A DNA stretch of 64,000 bases from Peribacillus sp. FSL E2-0218 (GCF_037992945.1 NZ_CP150304.1:3971501-4035500); one strand, 5' to 3'. Shown: positions 16,687-26,005, counted from the first letter of the stretch. Notes: a model not told the origin generated them from the sequence alone. Program-made: numbers and translations.

Positions 16687-17043
16687 TCATTCCTCGCCGC
16701 ACAATATCAAGCTGAGGCTGTTCAATGTGTGCAGTCTGGCGGTGAAAATGAATAAATCATCATAGTTATTTCCTACGTATTCTTCGATGATGATATAGCC
16801 TTTTCTGAATCTATCAACCAATAAATGCGTGTAGTTTTCATCCCAGGTGAACCGGTTGATCCTTTTCAATTCATCGGCCCATACTTGAAACTTAAACTCC
16901 TCGACAAGCAGCTTCAATTGATACAATTTATCTATATGTAAACAAAAGATATTGTTCTTATCTTGATGGTGTTTTTGGACGAATTCAATAAAACCCTTGA
17001 TTTGATCAGCCAGCATATTCGCTATTTGCATCTCGAAGTTCAT
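16687..17043 (-). CDS. hypothetical protein, helical
   Basis: 118 residues with no signal peptide. It starts MNFEMQIANMLADQIKGFIE, contains a His-rich stretch (FVQKHHQDKNNIFCLH) and ends SLSLILCGEE. The pattern is alpha-helical with aromatic residues. No family is recognised. GGAGATGGAGAG precedes the ATG. It stands between a terminator and a ZIP transporter gene on the same strand. Confidence 0.55.
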   Translation of the reverse strand: MNFEMQIANMLADQIKGFIEFVQKHHQDKNNIFCLHIDKLYQLKLLVEEFKFQVWADELKRINRFTWDENYTHLLVDRFRKGYIIIEEYVGNNYDDLFIFTARLHTLNSLSLILCGEE

Positions 17044-17165
17044 CTCTCCATCTCCCCAATGTCTAAAATCTAATCCATCGCATTAGTTGAATATATGTTT
17101 TGAAATGATATTTTAACACCAGCAATTTTTCTCGACGATGATAGATTTATCATGGTGATCCGGCA

Positions 17166-17196
17166 CAAAAAAAAGCCCCCAACATATCAAGGGGAC
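17166..17196 (-). terminator. terminator of the ZIP transporter gene
   Basis: On the minus strand GTCCCC pairs with GGGGGC around a 10-base loop and eight or more T follow. Confidence 0.7.
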
Positions 17197-17207
17197 CCTT
17201 CCATGCT

Positions 17208-17936
17208 TCACATCGAATCAAGAATCAAGGAGATGAGCAGGCCGGCAGCGGTGAATATCCCGGTGATCGGCCCTCCGTCTTCATAGGCTTCCGGCATCAT
17301 CGTGGACGCAATCATGGCGATGATGCCGCCGCCTGCAAAGGCTGCCATCGCTGCCATCGCATAATCCGGGGCATGGTCAAGGAACAGATAGCCGCCCATC
17401 GAGGATAGGGACGAGATGACCAGCACGGAAAACCACAGCAGCATGATTTTCTTTTTGGAATAGTTGCTATTGAGCAAGCCTGTCGTACTAGAGAGCCCCT
17501 CGGGAATATTACTGATGAAGATGGCAATCACCAACAGCCAGCTTACCGAGCCGCCGCTTAACAGGCTGGCGCCAATCATGATCGACTCCGGGATGGCATC
17601 CATCACCGTCCCGATGAAAATCGCCAGGCCCGCTTCCTTCGACGAGCTATTATTCGATCGTTTCCGTTGATCGGCACCTTTTTTGGAAACAAGGAAATCC
17701 AGGACCGTAAACACGACGGCCCCGGCTATAAAGCCGATTGCCGTTGCCCAGATGCCCCCATCATCCACCGAATCGGCAAGCAGCTCATAAGCAGCCGCCC
17801 CGATCAGTACCCCCGTTCCGAATGCCATGATGTAGCCAATGACGTTTTTCTTGATCGGAATGAAAATGGCCGCAAGTGCGCCAAGCAGGACAGCAGAACC
17901 TGAAACCCCTCCCCAAAAGACCGCATTCCACATCAT
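17208..17936 (-). CDS. ZIP-family divalent metal transporter
   Basis: 242 residues and about eight membrane helices. The ZIP metal-site signatures are DAIPESIMIG (about 113-122, helix 4) and FISNIPEGLSS (about 140-150, helix 5). A charged, Ser/Asn-rich cytoplasmic loop (about 85-101) lies between helices 3 and 4, as usual. It probably imports Zn, Fe or Mn across the cytoplasmic membrane. There is no visible Zur or Fur box. The start at the first of two ATGs has only a weak GTAGGG site. Confidence 0.85.
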   Translation of the reverse strand: MMWNAVFWGGVSGSAVLLGALAAIFIPIKKNVIGYIMAFGTGVLIGAAAYELLADSVDDGGIWATAIGFIAGAVVFTVLDFLVSKKGADQRKRSNNSSSKEAGLAIFIGTVMDAIPESIMIGASLLSGGSVSWLLVIAIFISNIPEGLSSTTGLLNSNYSKKKIMLLWFSVLVISSLSSMGGYLFLDHAPDYAMAAMAAFAGGGIIAMIASTMMPEAYEDGGPITGIFTAAGLLISLILDSM

Positions 17937-18028
17937 ATACCCTACTTTCCTTTTTTATAGCATGATACCCATGTTGGTGCCGTATGTAAACAAGGACAAA
18001 GCAAAGCAGCGGGGATATAGGCGCCCTC

Positions 18029-18367
18029 TTAGATGGTGGATGCCTGCGGTTTATCTTCCTCTCTTTCACTAACCTTCGCAATCTTATCAACGAACATGTG
18101 GAAAACCTTTCTCTTTTCCTCCAGCTCCTTGATCGATCCCTTCAACTCGTTCAGCTTCTGTTCAAACGGTTTATGATACATCTCACGGATGTTGCGGATA
18201 ATTTCATCATTGATCGTCGATGGGACAACCTGCTTGGTGATATTGAATTTATAGGAATAAACCTGAAGCTCCCGTTTCACGTCCTCATATTCCTTTTCAA
18301 TTCCATTCAGCACATCGCTAATTTCTTCATTCCATTCCACTAGCGCCTTTTTCACATGTTCCTCCAC
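18029..18367 (-). CDS. hypothetical coiled-coil protein
   Basis: 112 residues, charged and mostly helical: KKALVEWNEEISDVLNGIEK, then KLNELKGSIKELEEKRKVF with heptad-like spacing (about 70-100). No membrane segment and no recognised family. Two starts are possible: the GTG at 18367, seven bases after AGAGGGGG, or the GTG at 18355, five bases after GGAGG. The second has the stronger site. Confidence 0.55.
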   Translation of the reverse strand: MEEHVKKALVEWNEEISDVLNGIEKEYEDVKRELQVYSYKFNITKQVVPSTINDEIIRNIREMYHKPFEQKLNELKGSIKELEEKRKVFHMFVDKIAKVSEREEDKPQASTI

Positions 18368-18563
18368 CTATATTCCCCCTCTTTCACTGTCAAATCCAAC
18401 TCGATAAAAAATTCATTGTATCAAACATTGATGTCGGTTCCTTTTCTGCTTATTTACTGAACCAATACGTATTATTAAAAACAGATAACAGCAGCTTCAC
18501 GAAACACTTTTTCTCCTCTACATACAATGTAAGGTAACGAAGATATCCCATGGAGGTGATTAG

Positions 18564-19058
18564 ATGATCCATACAGTCAAGCAAGGGGAAACGCTCGGGC
18601 AAATTTCCAAAGACTACCGGACGCCGCTGGCAGCGATCATCCTGGCTAACCCGACCATAAACCCTAACGTCATCTACCCTGGTCAAGCAATCGTCATACC
18701 CGGCTTTCCACCACCTGACTCCCTTCCCTATCAAATTGATGTCTCGATAAACAACCGTACACTGCGGCTGCTGAAGGATGGCGTCCTGCAAAAACAATAC
18801 CCGATCGCCGTTGGCAGGATATTGTTCGGAACCCCTGTAGGCCAGTTCATCATCGTCAATAAAGACCCCAACCCCGGCGGCCCATTCGGTACGATGTGGA
18901 TGAGTTTATCCAAGGAACATTACGGGATTCATGGAACGAATGATCCAAGCTCGATCGGGAGAGCCGTATCCAAGGGCTGCATTCGCATGCACAACAAGGA
19001 TGTCGAGGAATTATCTAAAATCGTTCCGATCGGGACATTGGTGACGATTCATCCGTAG
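18564..19058 (+). CDS. LysM - L,D-transpeptidase (YkuD-like)
   Basis: 164 residues. An N-terminal LysM domain (about 2-47, IHTVKQGETLGQISKDY) binds peptidoglycan. The catalytic YkuD domain (about 57-163) shows HGTNDPSSIG then SKGCIRM, giving His123 and Cys139 as active-site residues. It makes 3-3 cross-links in the cell wall or spore cortex. There is no signal peptide, as in the Bacillus spore enzyme YkuD, suggesting mother-cell use. AGGTGATTAG precedes the ATG. A terminator follows. Confidence 0.88.
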   Translation: MIHTVKQGETLGQISKDYRTPLAAIILANPTINPNVIYPGQAIVIPGFPPPDSLPYQIDVSINNRTLRLLKDGVLQKQYPIAVGRILFGTPVGQFIIVNKDPNPGGPFGTMWMSLSKEHYGIHGTNDPSSIGRAVSKGCIRMHNKDVEELSKIVPIGTLVTIHP

Positions 19059-19073
19059 AGGTTAAAACACGAA

Positions 19074-19112
19074 AGGCCAACTCGATGATGGTAGAGTTTG
19101 GCCTGCTTTTTT
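19074..19112 (+). terminator. terminator of the LysM-YkuD gene
   Basis: AGGCCAACTC pairs with GAGTTTGGCCT (one bulged T), followed by TTTTTTT. Confidence 0.75.
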
Positions 19113-19143
19113 TAGATTGTATAAATTTGTAATGTTGCATTTT

Positions 19144-19268
19144 CACTCCAACTCCAGGCACTCGCTTATCAAGAGGAGGTCCGGGAGCCTCCTCGGCGCT
19201 TTCTACACCTCCCCCTATAAATTAATTGGTCACGTTTTTCCCGCAGGCGTCGCGCGCCTTTTGTTCTC
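19144..19268. repeat. probable interspersed intergenic repeat
   Basis: GC-rich blocks such as CCGGGAGCCTCCTCGGCGCT (19190-19209 region) and CCGCAGGCGTCGCGCGCCTT stand out in AT-rich spacer. They resemble a palindromic repeat that I recall between genes of Peribacillus/Bacillus simplex genomes, here with a shortened AT-rich centre. The resemblance is from memory only. Confidence 0.45.
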
Positions 19269-19419
19269 ATTAATTTAGATTTAGTTTAGAATGCCATTGG
19301 CGCTGCCCCAGTATGTAAAGGAATTCCGTCACAATAACCTGCGTCATAGGCACCCCCTGCATCCGCCGAACATCAACCGAATTCTGTAACCGGTTGCTAA
19401 ATCTTGATAACTACTGGCA

Positions 19420-19501
19420 GTGTGTGTCACAATCAAAAAGAGAGGCAGATTTACTCGTGACGTGAAGACAGGCCTGCTTTGCAGGTGACGGACTCACACA
19501 C
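19420..19501 (+). ncRNA. candidate structured leader RNA
   Basis: Nested pairings lie just upstream of the aldo-keto reductase: GTGTGTG (19420-19426) with CACACAC (19495-19501), GTCAC (19426-19430) with GTGAC (19485-19489), and CCTGC (19473-19477) with GCAGG (19481-19485). No known riboswitch consensus was matched. It could also be a large inverted repeat of other origin. Confidence 0.35.
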
Positions 19502-19537
19502 CATGTACGCGATTACAAATAAGGGGGATATCATTCA

Positions 19538-20455
19538 ATGAAGACAATGAAACTTGGAAGCAGTACATTAGAGGTGCCGGTCGTTTCAGTCGGCTGCATG
19601 CGAATCAATTCGCTGGACAAGACCGAGGCGGAGCACTTTGTGCAAACGGCGCTGGAATTGGGCGCGAACTTCTTCGACCATGCCGATATTTATGGCAGCG
19701 GCGAATGCGAGGAAATATTCGCCGACGCCATCGGGATGAACGCAAGCATCCGAGAAAAGATCATCGTGCAATCCAAATGCGGTATACGCAAAGGGATGTT
19801 CGACTTTTCCAAAGAACATATCCTCGAATCGGTGGACGCAAGCCTGAAGCGTCTGAAAACGGATTATCTGGATACGTTCCTCCTTCACCGCCCGGATACG
19901 TTGATGGAGCCGGAAGAAGTGGCGGAAGCCTTCGATATTCTGGAAAACTCAGGAAAAGTGCGTCATTTCGGCGTTTCCAACCAAAATCCGATGCAAATCC
20001 AGCTACTGAAAAAATCGGTCAAGCAGCCGATCGTGGCCAACCAGCTGCAATTAAGCATCACGAACGCCAACATGATTTCCAATGGCTTTAATGTGAACAT
20101 GGAAAATGAACAAGCCGTGAACCGCGACGGCAGTGTGCTCGATTTTTGCAGACTGAACGATATCACGATTCAGCCTTGGTCACCGTTCCAATACGGATTT
20201 TTTGAAGGCGTATTCCTCGGAAACGAGAAGTTCCCTGAATTGAACAAACAGATTGATGAAGTCGCTCGCAAATATGACGTCAGCAACACGACGATTGCGA
20301 TCGCCTGGATCCTGCGCCACCCCGCGCATATGCAGCCGGTCATCGGAACGATGAATGAAGGCCGCTTAAGGGATTGCTGCCAGGCAACCGAAATCAAGCT
20401 AACACGCGAAGAATGGTATAGCATCTATCGCGCGGCAGGCAATGTGCTGCCGTAA
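19538..20455 (+). CDS. aldo/keto reductase (YcsN/YdhF-like)
   Basis: 305 residues. TIM-barrel oxidoreductase with the catalytic tetrad Asp47, Tyr52 (DHADIYG), Lys80 (VQSKCG) and His117 (LLHRPD). The GVSNQNP segment and the QPWSPFQYG loop are typical of the YdhF/YcsN branch of NADPH-dependent reductases. The physiological carbonyl substrate is unknown. AAGGGGGAT precedes the ATG at 19538. The 425-base spacer before it carries an interspersed repeat and a candidate structured leader. Confidence 0.85.
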   Translation: MKTMKLGSSTLEVPVVSVGCMRINSLDKTEAEHFVQTALELGANFFDHADIYGSGECEEIFADAIGMNASIREKIIVQSKCGIRKGMFDFSKEHILESVDASLKRLKTDYLDTFLLHRPDTLMEPEEVAEAFDILENSGKVRHFGVSNQNPMQIQLLKKSVKQPIVANQLQLSITNANMISNGFNVNMENEQAVNRDGSVLDFCRLNDITIQPWSPFQYGFFEGVFLGNEKFPELNKQIDEVARKYDVSNTTIAIAWILRHPAHMQPVIGTMNEGRLRDCCQATEIKLTREEWYSIYRAAGNVLP

Positions 20456-20468
20456 CGGTTTATAATGA

Positions 20469-20505
20469 AGAGCCCTCCATAAAATTTTGGAGGGCTCTAT
20501 TTTTG
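20469..20505. terminator. bidirectional terminator
   Basis: AGAGCCCTCCA / TGGAGGGCTCT is an 11-bp perfect stem with TTTTT after it, between convergent genes. Confidence 0.85.
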
Positions 20506-20516
20506 TGGCGGTAATC

Positions 20517-21893
20517 CTAAATGGGCAAGAAGTTAGTGGGCTGCCTACGATTTTTCCTGCTGTCAAGGACGGCAATACAGTCAGCCAACAGCTTGATCCC
20601 CGGGATAATTTGGCTGTCATTCACCTGGGAGATACTCAATCGGATCAGGTTTTCTTTTTTATATGGAGGTAAAAACATCCTGGAGGCATCATCCACATAG
20701 ACATGCTGCTCGTGCAGCAGCTGGACGACCTGCTTCGCCTTTACATTCTCAGGCAAGCTGATCGAAAGATAAAAACCTGAAGCTGGTTTCGAAAAACTGG
20801 TGTTAGCCGGCAGCCATGCTTCACAGGCTTCTTGCACGATGCGCATCTTCTTCCGGTACACCTCTTTTACCTTTTTGAGATGGCTATTGAACATCCCGCT
20901 TTTCAAATAGATCTCCAGCGCACCTTGGGAAAGGGCCGAGCTCGTAAAATCCATACAGAATTTAGCCTGCAAAAAATCCCTCATCATGATTGCTGGCAGA
21001 ACGACCGTACCAATCCTTAACCCCGGGAGAAAAATTTTCGAAAGGCTTTTAATATAAATCACCCGCCCCGAAGGATCAAAGGAAAATAACGGATCAGCTT
21101 TCGAATCAAGATCAAGGTCTCCTAAAATATCATCCTCGACGATATAGACATCGTATTTTTCCGCCAGCTCAACGATTTTTTTCTTTTCACGATTCGTATA
21201 ACCATGTCCAAGCGGATTGTGAAACCTCGGGACGATATAGAAAAATTTTATATCATTATTTCGAAACATGTATTCCAGCCGCTCAAGATCGATTCCTTCC
21301 ATCGTTAATTCTATACCAAAAACGGTAGCCTGCTGCAGATGGAGGGACTCGATGAAGCCGAAATACGTAGGCTGTTCAATTAAAATATTATTTTTCCCAT
21401 TTGGAAACGGCAAGGATACCAATAAATGAAGGGCCTGCTGCGAGCCAGATACAACGACCAATCTTTCCGCCTCGGTGAACACCTGTAAACTTTGCAGATA
21501 TTTCACCAATTGCACGCGCAGCGAGTACAGCCCTTGTGGATCGGAATAGGCAAAAAGCTCTTCTTTATATTGGTCAATCGCCTGATTCAAACAATGCTGA
21601 AATTCCACATAAGGCATGATATTTTTATCCGGACCGGCAGACAAAAAATCAATCACCTCCTGCTCCTCCCTCGCTTGTTGAAAGTCATTGACCACATAAT
21701 ATCCGCTTTTCGGAACCGAATAAATGACATGCTCTTTTTCAAGCTCATCATAAGCTTTCATGACCGTGTTCTTGCTGCAGTCATAATCCACGGACACCTG
21801 CCGAACAGAAGGAAGCTTACTCCCTGCAGTAAGCACCCCTTCCTCCAGCCGGCGCTTCATGTCCGCCATGATCTTTTCGTATTTCGAGCTCAT
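20517..21893 (-). CDS. MocR-type GntR / aminotransferase regulator
   Basis: 458 residues. The N-terminal GntR winged helix (about 1-70) contains AGSKLPSVRQVSVDYDCSKN. The type I aminotransferase domain (about 80-450) contains QPTYFGF and SLSKIFLPGLRIG, where Lys286 should bind pyridoxal phosphate. MocR proteins use the aminotransferase fold as a sensor. It is divergent from an EamA transporter gene, the same pairing as ycxD-ycxC in B. subtilis, and probably controls that gene. GGAGGGAGGG precedes the ATG. Confidence 0.85.
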   Translation of the reverse strand: MSSKYEKIMADMKRRLEEGVLTAGSKLPSVRQVSVDYDCSKNTVMKAYDELEKEHVIYSVPKSGYYVVNDFQQAREEQEVIDFLSAGPDKNIMPYVEFQHCLNQAIDQYKEELFAYSDPQGLYSLRVQLVKYLQSLQVFTEAERLVVVSGSQQALHLLVSLPFPNGKNNILIEQPTYFGFIESLHLQQATVFGIELTMEGIDLERLEYMFRNNDIKFFYIVPRFHNPLGHGYTNREKKKIVELAEKYDVYIVEDDILGDLDLDSKADPLFSFDPSGRVIYIKSLSKIFLPGLRIGTVVLPAIMMRDFLQAKFCMDFTSSALSQGALEIYLKSGMFNSHLKKVKEVYRKKMRIVQEACEAWLPANTSFSKPASGFYLSISLPENVKAKQVVQLLHEQHVYVDDASRMFLPPYKKENLIRLSISQVNDSQIIPGIKLLADCIAVLDSRKNRRQPTNFLPI

Positions 21894-21910
21894 TCTGTCG
21901 CCCTCCCTCC

Positions 21911-22010
21911 ATCTGTACCAGGACAGATTAACAAAAAACTGGTTTATTTTTCATCTCTGTACTCATATTATGTTAATTATAGCAAAACTATTTTGATAAA
22001 TGGTACAAAT
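21911..22010. promoter_or_regulatory. candidate MocR operator pair
   Basis: ATCTGTACCA (21911-21920) and TGGTACAAAT (22001-22010) are inverted copies of a TGGTACA(G/A)AT half-site on either side of the divergent promoter region. A palindromic or repeated GTAC-centred site is usual for MocR regulators. Confidence 0.4.
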
Positions 22011-22043
22011 CTGAAACAACTAACAGAATGGGAGCTGGATAGA

Positions 22044-22946
22044 ATGCAGGGAGAAAAAAGAGAAAAAATGGGGTTATTAGTGGGATTGGTCGGGGTGATT
22101 TGCTTTAGCCTGACGCTCCCTGCCACGAGGATTGCCGTCGAGCATTTCGGCACGACCCTCGTCGGCTTAGGCAGAACGGTCGTTGCGGCCATGTTAGTCG
22201 CGGTCGTATTGATCGTTCGCAAGGAAAAATTCCCCTCACCCCGACAATTCAAAAGTCTCCTGATCGTTGCGCTCGGCGCCGTTTTAGGCTTTCCGCTCCT
22301 CACCTCGTGGGCCATGGAAGACCTGCCCGTTTCCCATGGCGCAGTGGAAGTGGCGCTATTGCCATTAGCGACAGCCGGATTTGCCATGCTTCGGGCCGGC
22401 GAAATCCCCTCGCTCAAATTCTGGATCTCAAGCGCAATCGGCTCCTTGGCGGTCATCATCTATGCCCTCCACCTTGGATTCGGTTCCCTGCAATATGCCG
22501 ACCTGGCCTTACTCACAGCCGTGATCATCCTCGGCCTCAGCTACGCGGAAGGTGGAAAATTAGCGAAGGAACTAGGCAGCTGGCAGGTGATCGCCTGGGC
22601 AATCATCATCGGCGCCCCCTTCTTCATCATTCCGGTCGCCCTAAGCGTAACATCGGAAATGCTCCATGCGCCCATCCAAGCCTGGATCAGCTTCATCTAT
22701 CTCGCAATCGTCAGCCAATTCCTCGCCTACGTCGCCTGGTACAGCGGCATGGCCATGGGCGGAATAGCCAGAGTCAGCCAAATCCAATACCTGCAGCCCT
22801 TTCTGATGATCCTATTCGCCACCCTATTCCTAAACGAATCCATCACCTATTTTACGATTGTAATAGCCGTGATTGTGGTACTTTCGGTTGTTTTTGGGAA
22901 GGGTGCTAGTGTAAGGAAGAAAGTGGAGGTAGCTCGGGAGGGGTGA
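22044..22946 (+). CDS. EamA-family transporter (YcxC-like)
   Basis: 300 residues and ten predicted membrane helices in two EamA repeats (about 10-140 and 150-290). It starts MQGEKREKMGLLVGLVGVIC; the ending QIQYLQPFLMILFATLFLNE is the typical second-repeat motif. Family members export amino acids or other metabolites. The frame is open far upstream, but the ATG at 22044 with GGGAG about nine bases upstream begins at the first helix. The preceding 500 bases belong to the divergent regulator. Confidence 0.85.
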   Translation: MQGEKREKMGLLVGLVGVICFSLTLPATRIAVEHFGTTLVGLGRTVVAAMLVAVVLIVRKEKFPSPRQFKSLLIVALGAVLGFPLLTSWAMEDLPVSHGAVEVALLPLATAGFAMLRAGEIPSLKFWISSAIGSLAVIIYALHLGFGSLQYADLALLTAVIILGLSYAEGGKLAKELGSWQVIAWAIIIGAPFFIIPVALSVTSEMLHAPIQAWISFIYLAIVSQFLAYVAWYSGMAMGGIARVSQIQYLQPFLMILFATLFLNESITYFTIVIAVIVVLSVVFGKGASVRKKVEVAREG

Positions 22947-22963
22947 TGGGTTTGATGAAAAAA

Positions 22964-23005
22964 TAGAGGCTACCATTTGTTAAACATGGTAGCCTCTATT
23001 CTTTT
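22964..23005 (+). terminator. terminator of the EamA gene
   Basis: ATAGAGGCTACCAT / ATGGTAGCCTCTAT is a 14-bp perfect stem with a 9-base loop, followed by a T-rich tail. Confidence 0.85.
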
Positions 23006-23131
23006 CTCAATTCATATTGATTGGCCAATAGTAAAACATGATATTCTTAAAGAACAAGATAAGAATTTGTCTTATATTTATAGCCTCTGTAATTTAGAAG
23101 AAAAAACAGATTAATTTCAGGAGGGATTCTT

Positions 23132-23530
23132 ATGCGTTTGAAAAAGTGGATGATTTTAGTGAGTTACCTGTGCTTATTCTTATGCTTTGGATATTCATCT
23201 TTTTCAATCTTTGTAGATGAAACAGGAAGTAATTTCTGGGTTATGTGGGGGATAGCTTGTCTTATTATGGGTTATCAAGTCATTCATTTCTTAGTCAAGA
23301 AAAAGAATGATAAGTGGAACGATAGTTACGTTGTAGCAGATCAACGTATTTTTCGAAAAATATTAATTTCTCTCTCTCTATCCTATGTTTTTATTCTGAT
23401 ATTTTTATTGATTGGAACAATTGGATTCTATCATGACTTTATTTCAGGCTATAATATTTTGGTCGGAGCTATGATTTCAAGTTTGTTGGTTTTTATGATT
23501 TCTCAAATTGTGCAAGGTTTTGTGAATTAA
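23132..23530 (+). CDS. hypothetical small membrane protein
   Basis: 132 residues with four hydrophobic segments (about 7-25, 35-54, 76-98 and 107-130). It begins MRLKKWMILVSYLCLFLC. No family is recognised. GGAGGG lies 8 bases before the ATG. From here codon use becomes AT-rich, so this gene may mark the left edge of the accessory island. Confidence 0.6.
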   Translation: MRLKKWMILVSYLCLFLCFGYSSFSIFVDETGSNFWVMWGIACLIMGYQVIHFLVKKKNDKWNDSYVVADQRIFRKILISLSLSYVFILIFLLIGTIGFYHDFISGYNILVGAMISSLLVFMISQIVQGFVN

Positions 23531-23590
23531 TTTGTAAATCCCCCCTTATAAATTGTAAGGTGAAAATATAAGGAGGATATATCATTCATT

Positions 23591-26005
23591 TTAGCTACCC
23601 TTCCGCTCAAAGTGAAAATGAAGTCGATATTCACAAATATCCTTGGTCATATTATACAAAACCCTCTGATCCTCTGGTCTGACATCAAAGTTCAGCTTAA
23701 AAATATCATCTTCGTAAGAAATTAACCCTTTAGAGCTGCCACTCCACTTAGCCATAGGCATAGTAGAAATCAGCTTACTAACTCCAGCTTCATCGTAATC
23801 CCAAAGCTTTTTAGAGGATTTGTCAGCAAAGTCGATTTGTTTTCGGTACTCTACTTCTGTTAAGTAGCTATGAAAAAATGGTGCTGCTTCTTTAGAAGTG
23901 ATGGGCTTGAACCAGCTATCCTCTCCACGCTCTAGCATTGCTAGTAGAACGACCATCTTATAGCTCTTCGCCATACCTGTTTTCTCTACCTCCACTAGCC
24001 ATTGCTTATAGCGGTGAAAGATGTCTGATTCTTGCTCTGAAAGCTCTTTAGCATACTCCAAGAAACCATAGTATGAAGAAAATTCCTGCCGATACTGCGG
24101 AGATTCAGAGGCACCTTTTAAATGTAATTCTAAATAAGATGGTCTGCTTCCTAACTCCTGCTTTAATAGGAAATAATCATTTACTAATGTATCTCGTCTA
24201 GGCTGCTTCTTTTTTGCCATTTCCTTTAAGAGATTAATAACTTGAATATCTAATTGTATCTCGCATAACTCCGGAACAACCGGTTCAATGGCTTTAGCCT
24301 TCCTATTCGGATCTGTATCAAACAAGCTTAATTTAACATCTGCATTTCGATAATTACCGATTAAATCAATAATAACGCAATGATTCTTGGAGTCATGTAG
24401 CCGTAGCCCTCTGCCAATCTGCTGGGTAAAGACCGTTAAAGATTCTGTTGGCCTAACAAATAACAGCGTATCAACCGCCGGAATATCGACTCCCTCATTG
24501 AATAAATTGACCGTAAAAATAACATCAAGGACTCCATCTGCCAGCTGATTAATTGCCTCATCTCGATTGATGTCTTTTTGCTTTGAATGCAGACTAATTG
24601 CGCTAAATCCGTTTTGATTAAAAAAGGCAGAAAGAAAGTCTGCTTGCCTAATGGATGAACAGAAACCTATGGTACGAGTCTTTCTTTTGTCCTTCCACGC
24701 ATTCAATACCTTTTCAGCCATCTCATCCCTTAGTTGAAGCTGTAACAACTCCTGTTCATCATATCGATTTCCGAGCCAAGTAATCTGACTATAATCTGTA
24801 TGATCATACACACCAAAATACTTAAACGGCGCTAACCAGTTCCGTTGAATAGCCTCAAGAAAATCAATTCGGAACGCAACATTTCCACCACAGATAGCGT
24901 ATACATCTTTGTTATCATTTCGATCTGGAGTGGCCGTAATCCCAAGCAAGAATTTCGGTTTGAAGTAATTCAATACCCGTTGATAAGAGTCAGCCGCTGC
25001 ATGATGAAACTCATCCACGATAATCAAGTCAAATTCTTCAGGATCAAACACTTGCAAATGCCGCTGCATACTTAACGTGTAAATCGACGCAAAAATGGTA
25101 TGTCCATGACTTTCCTTCACCTTGCCATTATAAATTGAAAAGCGCTCCTCGGGCATAACCGTTTGGAATGACTTCTTTGCCTGATATAAAATCTCTTCAA
25201 GATGGGCAATAAACAGCACTCGTTTAAAATTGCGCGCAAAGAATCCAGCTAAATATGTTTTTCCTAACCCTGTCGCCATTACGACTAATGCCTTATCATA
25301 ATCTTCTTCCATCGTTTTATTTAATTCCTCTAATGCTACTATTTGCGCAAATCGAGGAGATATCTTCCCGTATGGCACAGATGGTTCATGAATGATCTCT
25401 GTTGTTGGAAAAGACTCATCACCATCACTTGGAAGCATCAAATCCATTTCCTCTGTTTCTGTCCATTTTTTTGGCAGATTTGGATTAGTGATATGAAACT
25501 TGTCATAGCTTTCTTTATAATTTTTCAACGTTTCTTGATTTAAAGGAATCGTTTGATCACTATAAAACGTTTCTAAAAATAGATGCAGCCCTTGCGAAAA
25601 GACTGCATCATCATCACTAACAGAAAGACTCCATTCCACTCCATTGCTTAAGGCCGAACGTGAAAGATTAGATGATCCAACGAACAGGCTATCTTGATTT
25701 TCTTTCTGAAATAAATAAGCTTTAGGATGAAAGGAGACCCCATTACTCTTCCATAATCTGACCTCAATCCTTGCATCAATCTCTAACAGCATCCTTAATG
25801 CTTCTGGCTGGGTCACAAACAAATAATCGCCCGTACACACTTTAATTTCCGCTCCACGCTCCGCAGCTGCTTTTAATGCTTCCTTCAAATATTGAACACC
25901 AGATTTCATTACAAAAGAGGTTAAAATACAAATAGAAGAAGCAGAATCAATCTGCTTCAATAGATGTGTCCCTAATTGATTAGTAATTAATTGGACCTTA
26001 CTCAT
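23591..26005 (-). CDS. PLD-nuclease / DEAD-box helicase fusion, 804 residues
   Basis: An N-terminal phospholipase-D-like nuclease domain (about 1-150) has one HxK motif: SFHPKAYLF (His93, Lys95) followed by VGSSNLSRSA. The helicase core follows, with Walker A ATGLGKT (244-250), DEFH (331-334), GITATPDR, and a C-terminal RecA lobe with FNEGVDIPAVDTLLFVRPT and QQIGRGLRL. A helical C-terminal region follows. The start is the ATG at 26005, overlapping the stop of the upstream NTP pyrophosphohydrolase gene by eight bases. It probably unwinds and cuts nucleic acid, in restriction or defence (inference). Smaller cousin of the gene at 26862. Confidence 0.8.
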   Translation of the reverse strand: MSKVQLITNQLGTHLLKQIDSASSICILTSFVMKSGVQYLKEALKAAAERGAEIKVCTGDYLFVTQPEALRMLLEIDARIEVRLWKSNGVSFHPKAYLFQKENQDSLFVGSSNLSRSALSNGVEWSLSVSDDDAVFSQGLHLFLETFYSDQTIPLNQETLKNYKESYDKFHITNPNLPKKWTETEEMDLMLPSDGDESFPTTEIIHEPSVPYGKISPRFAQIVALEELNKTMEEDYDKALVVMATGLGKTYLAGFFARNFKRVLFIAHLEEILYQAKKSFQTVMPEERFSIYNGKVKESHGHTIFASIYTLSMQRHLQVFDPEEFDLIIVDEFHHAAADSYQRVLNYFKPKFLLGITATPDRNDNKDVYAICGGNVAFRIDFLEAIQRNWLAPFKYFGVYDHTDYSQITWLGNRYDEQELLQLQLRDEMAEKVLNAWKDKRKTRTIGFCSSIRQADFLSAFFNQNGFSAISLHSKQKDINRDEAINQLADGVLDVIFTVNLFNEGVDIPAVDTLLFVRPTESLTVFTQQIGRGLRLHDSKNHCVIIDLIGNYRNADVKLSLFDTDPNRKAKAIEPVVPELCEIQLDIQVINLLKEMAKKKQPRRDTLVNDYFLLKQELGSRPSYLELHLKGASESPQYRQEFSSYYGFLEYAKELSEQESDIFHRYKQWLVEVEKTGMAKSYKMVVLLAMLERGEDSWFKPITSKEAAPFFHSYLTEVEYRKQIDFADKSSKKLWDYDEAGVSKLISTMPMAKWSGSSKGLISYEDDIFKLNFDVRPEDQRVLYNMTKDICEYRLHFHFERKGS

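Noticed and set aside
21492..22043. Open frame upstream of the EamA transporter (would give a 484-residue protein)
   Set aside because: It lies antisense to the MocR gene; a ribosome site and the first membrane helix place the start at 22044.
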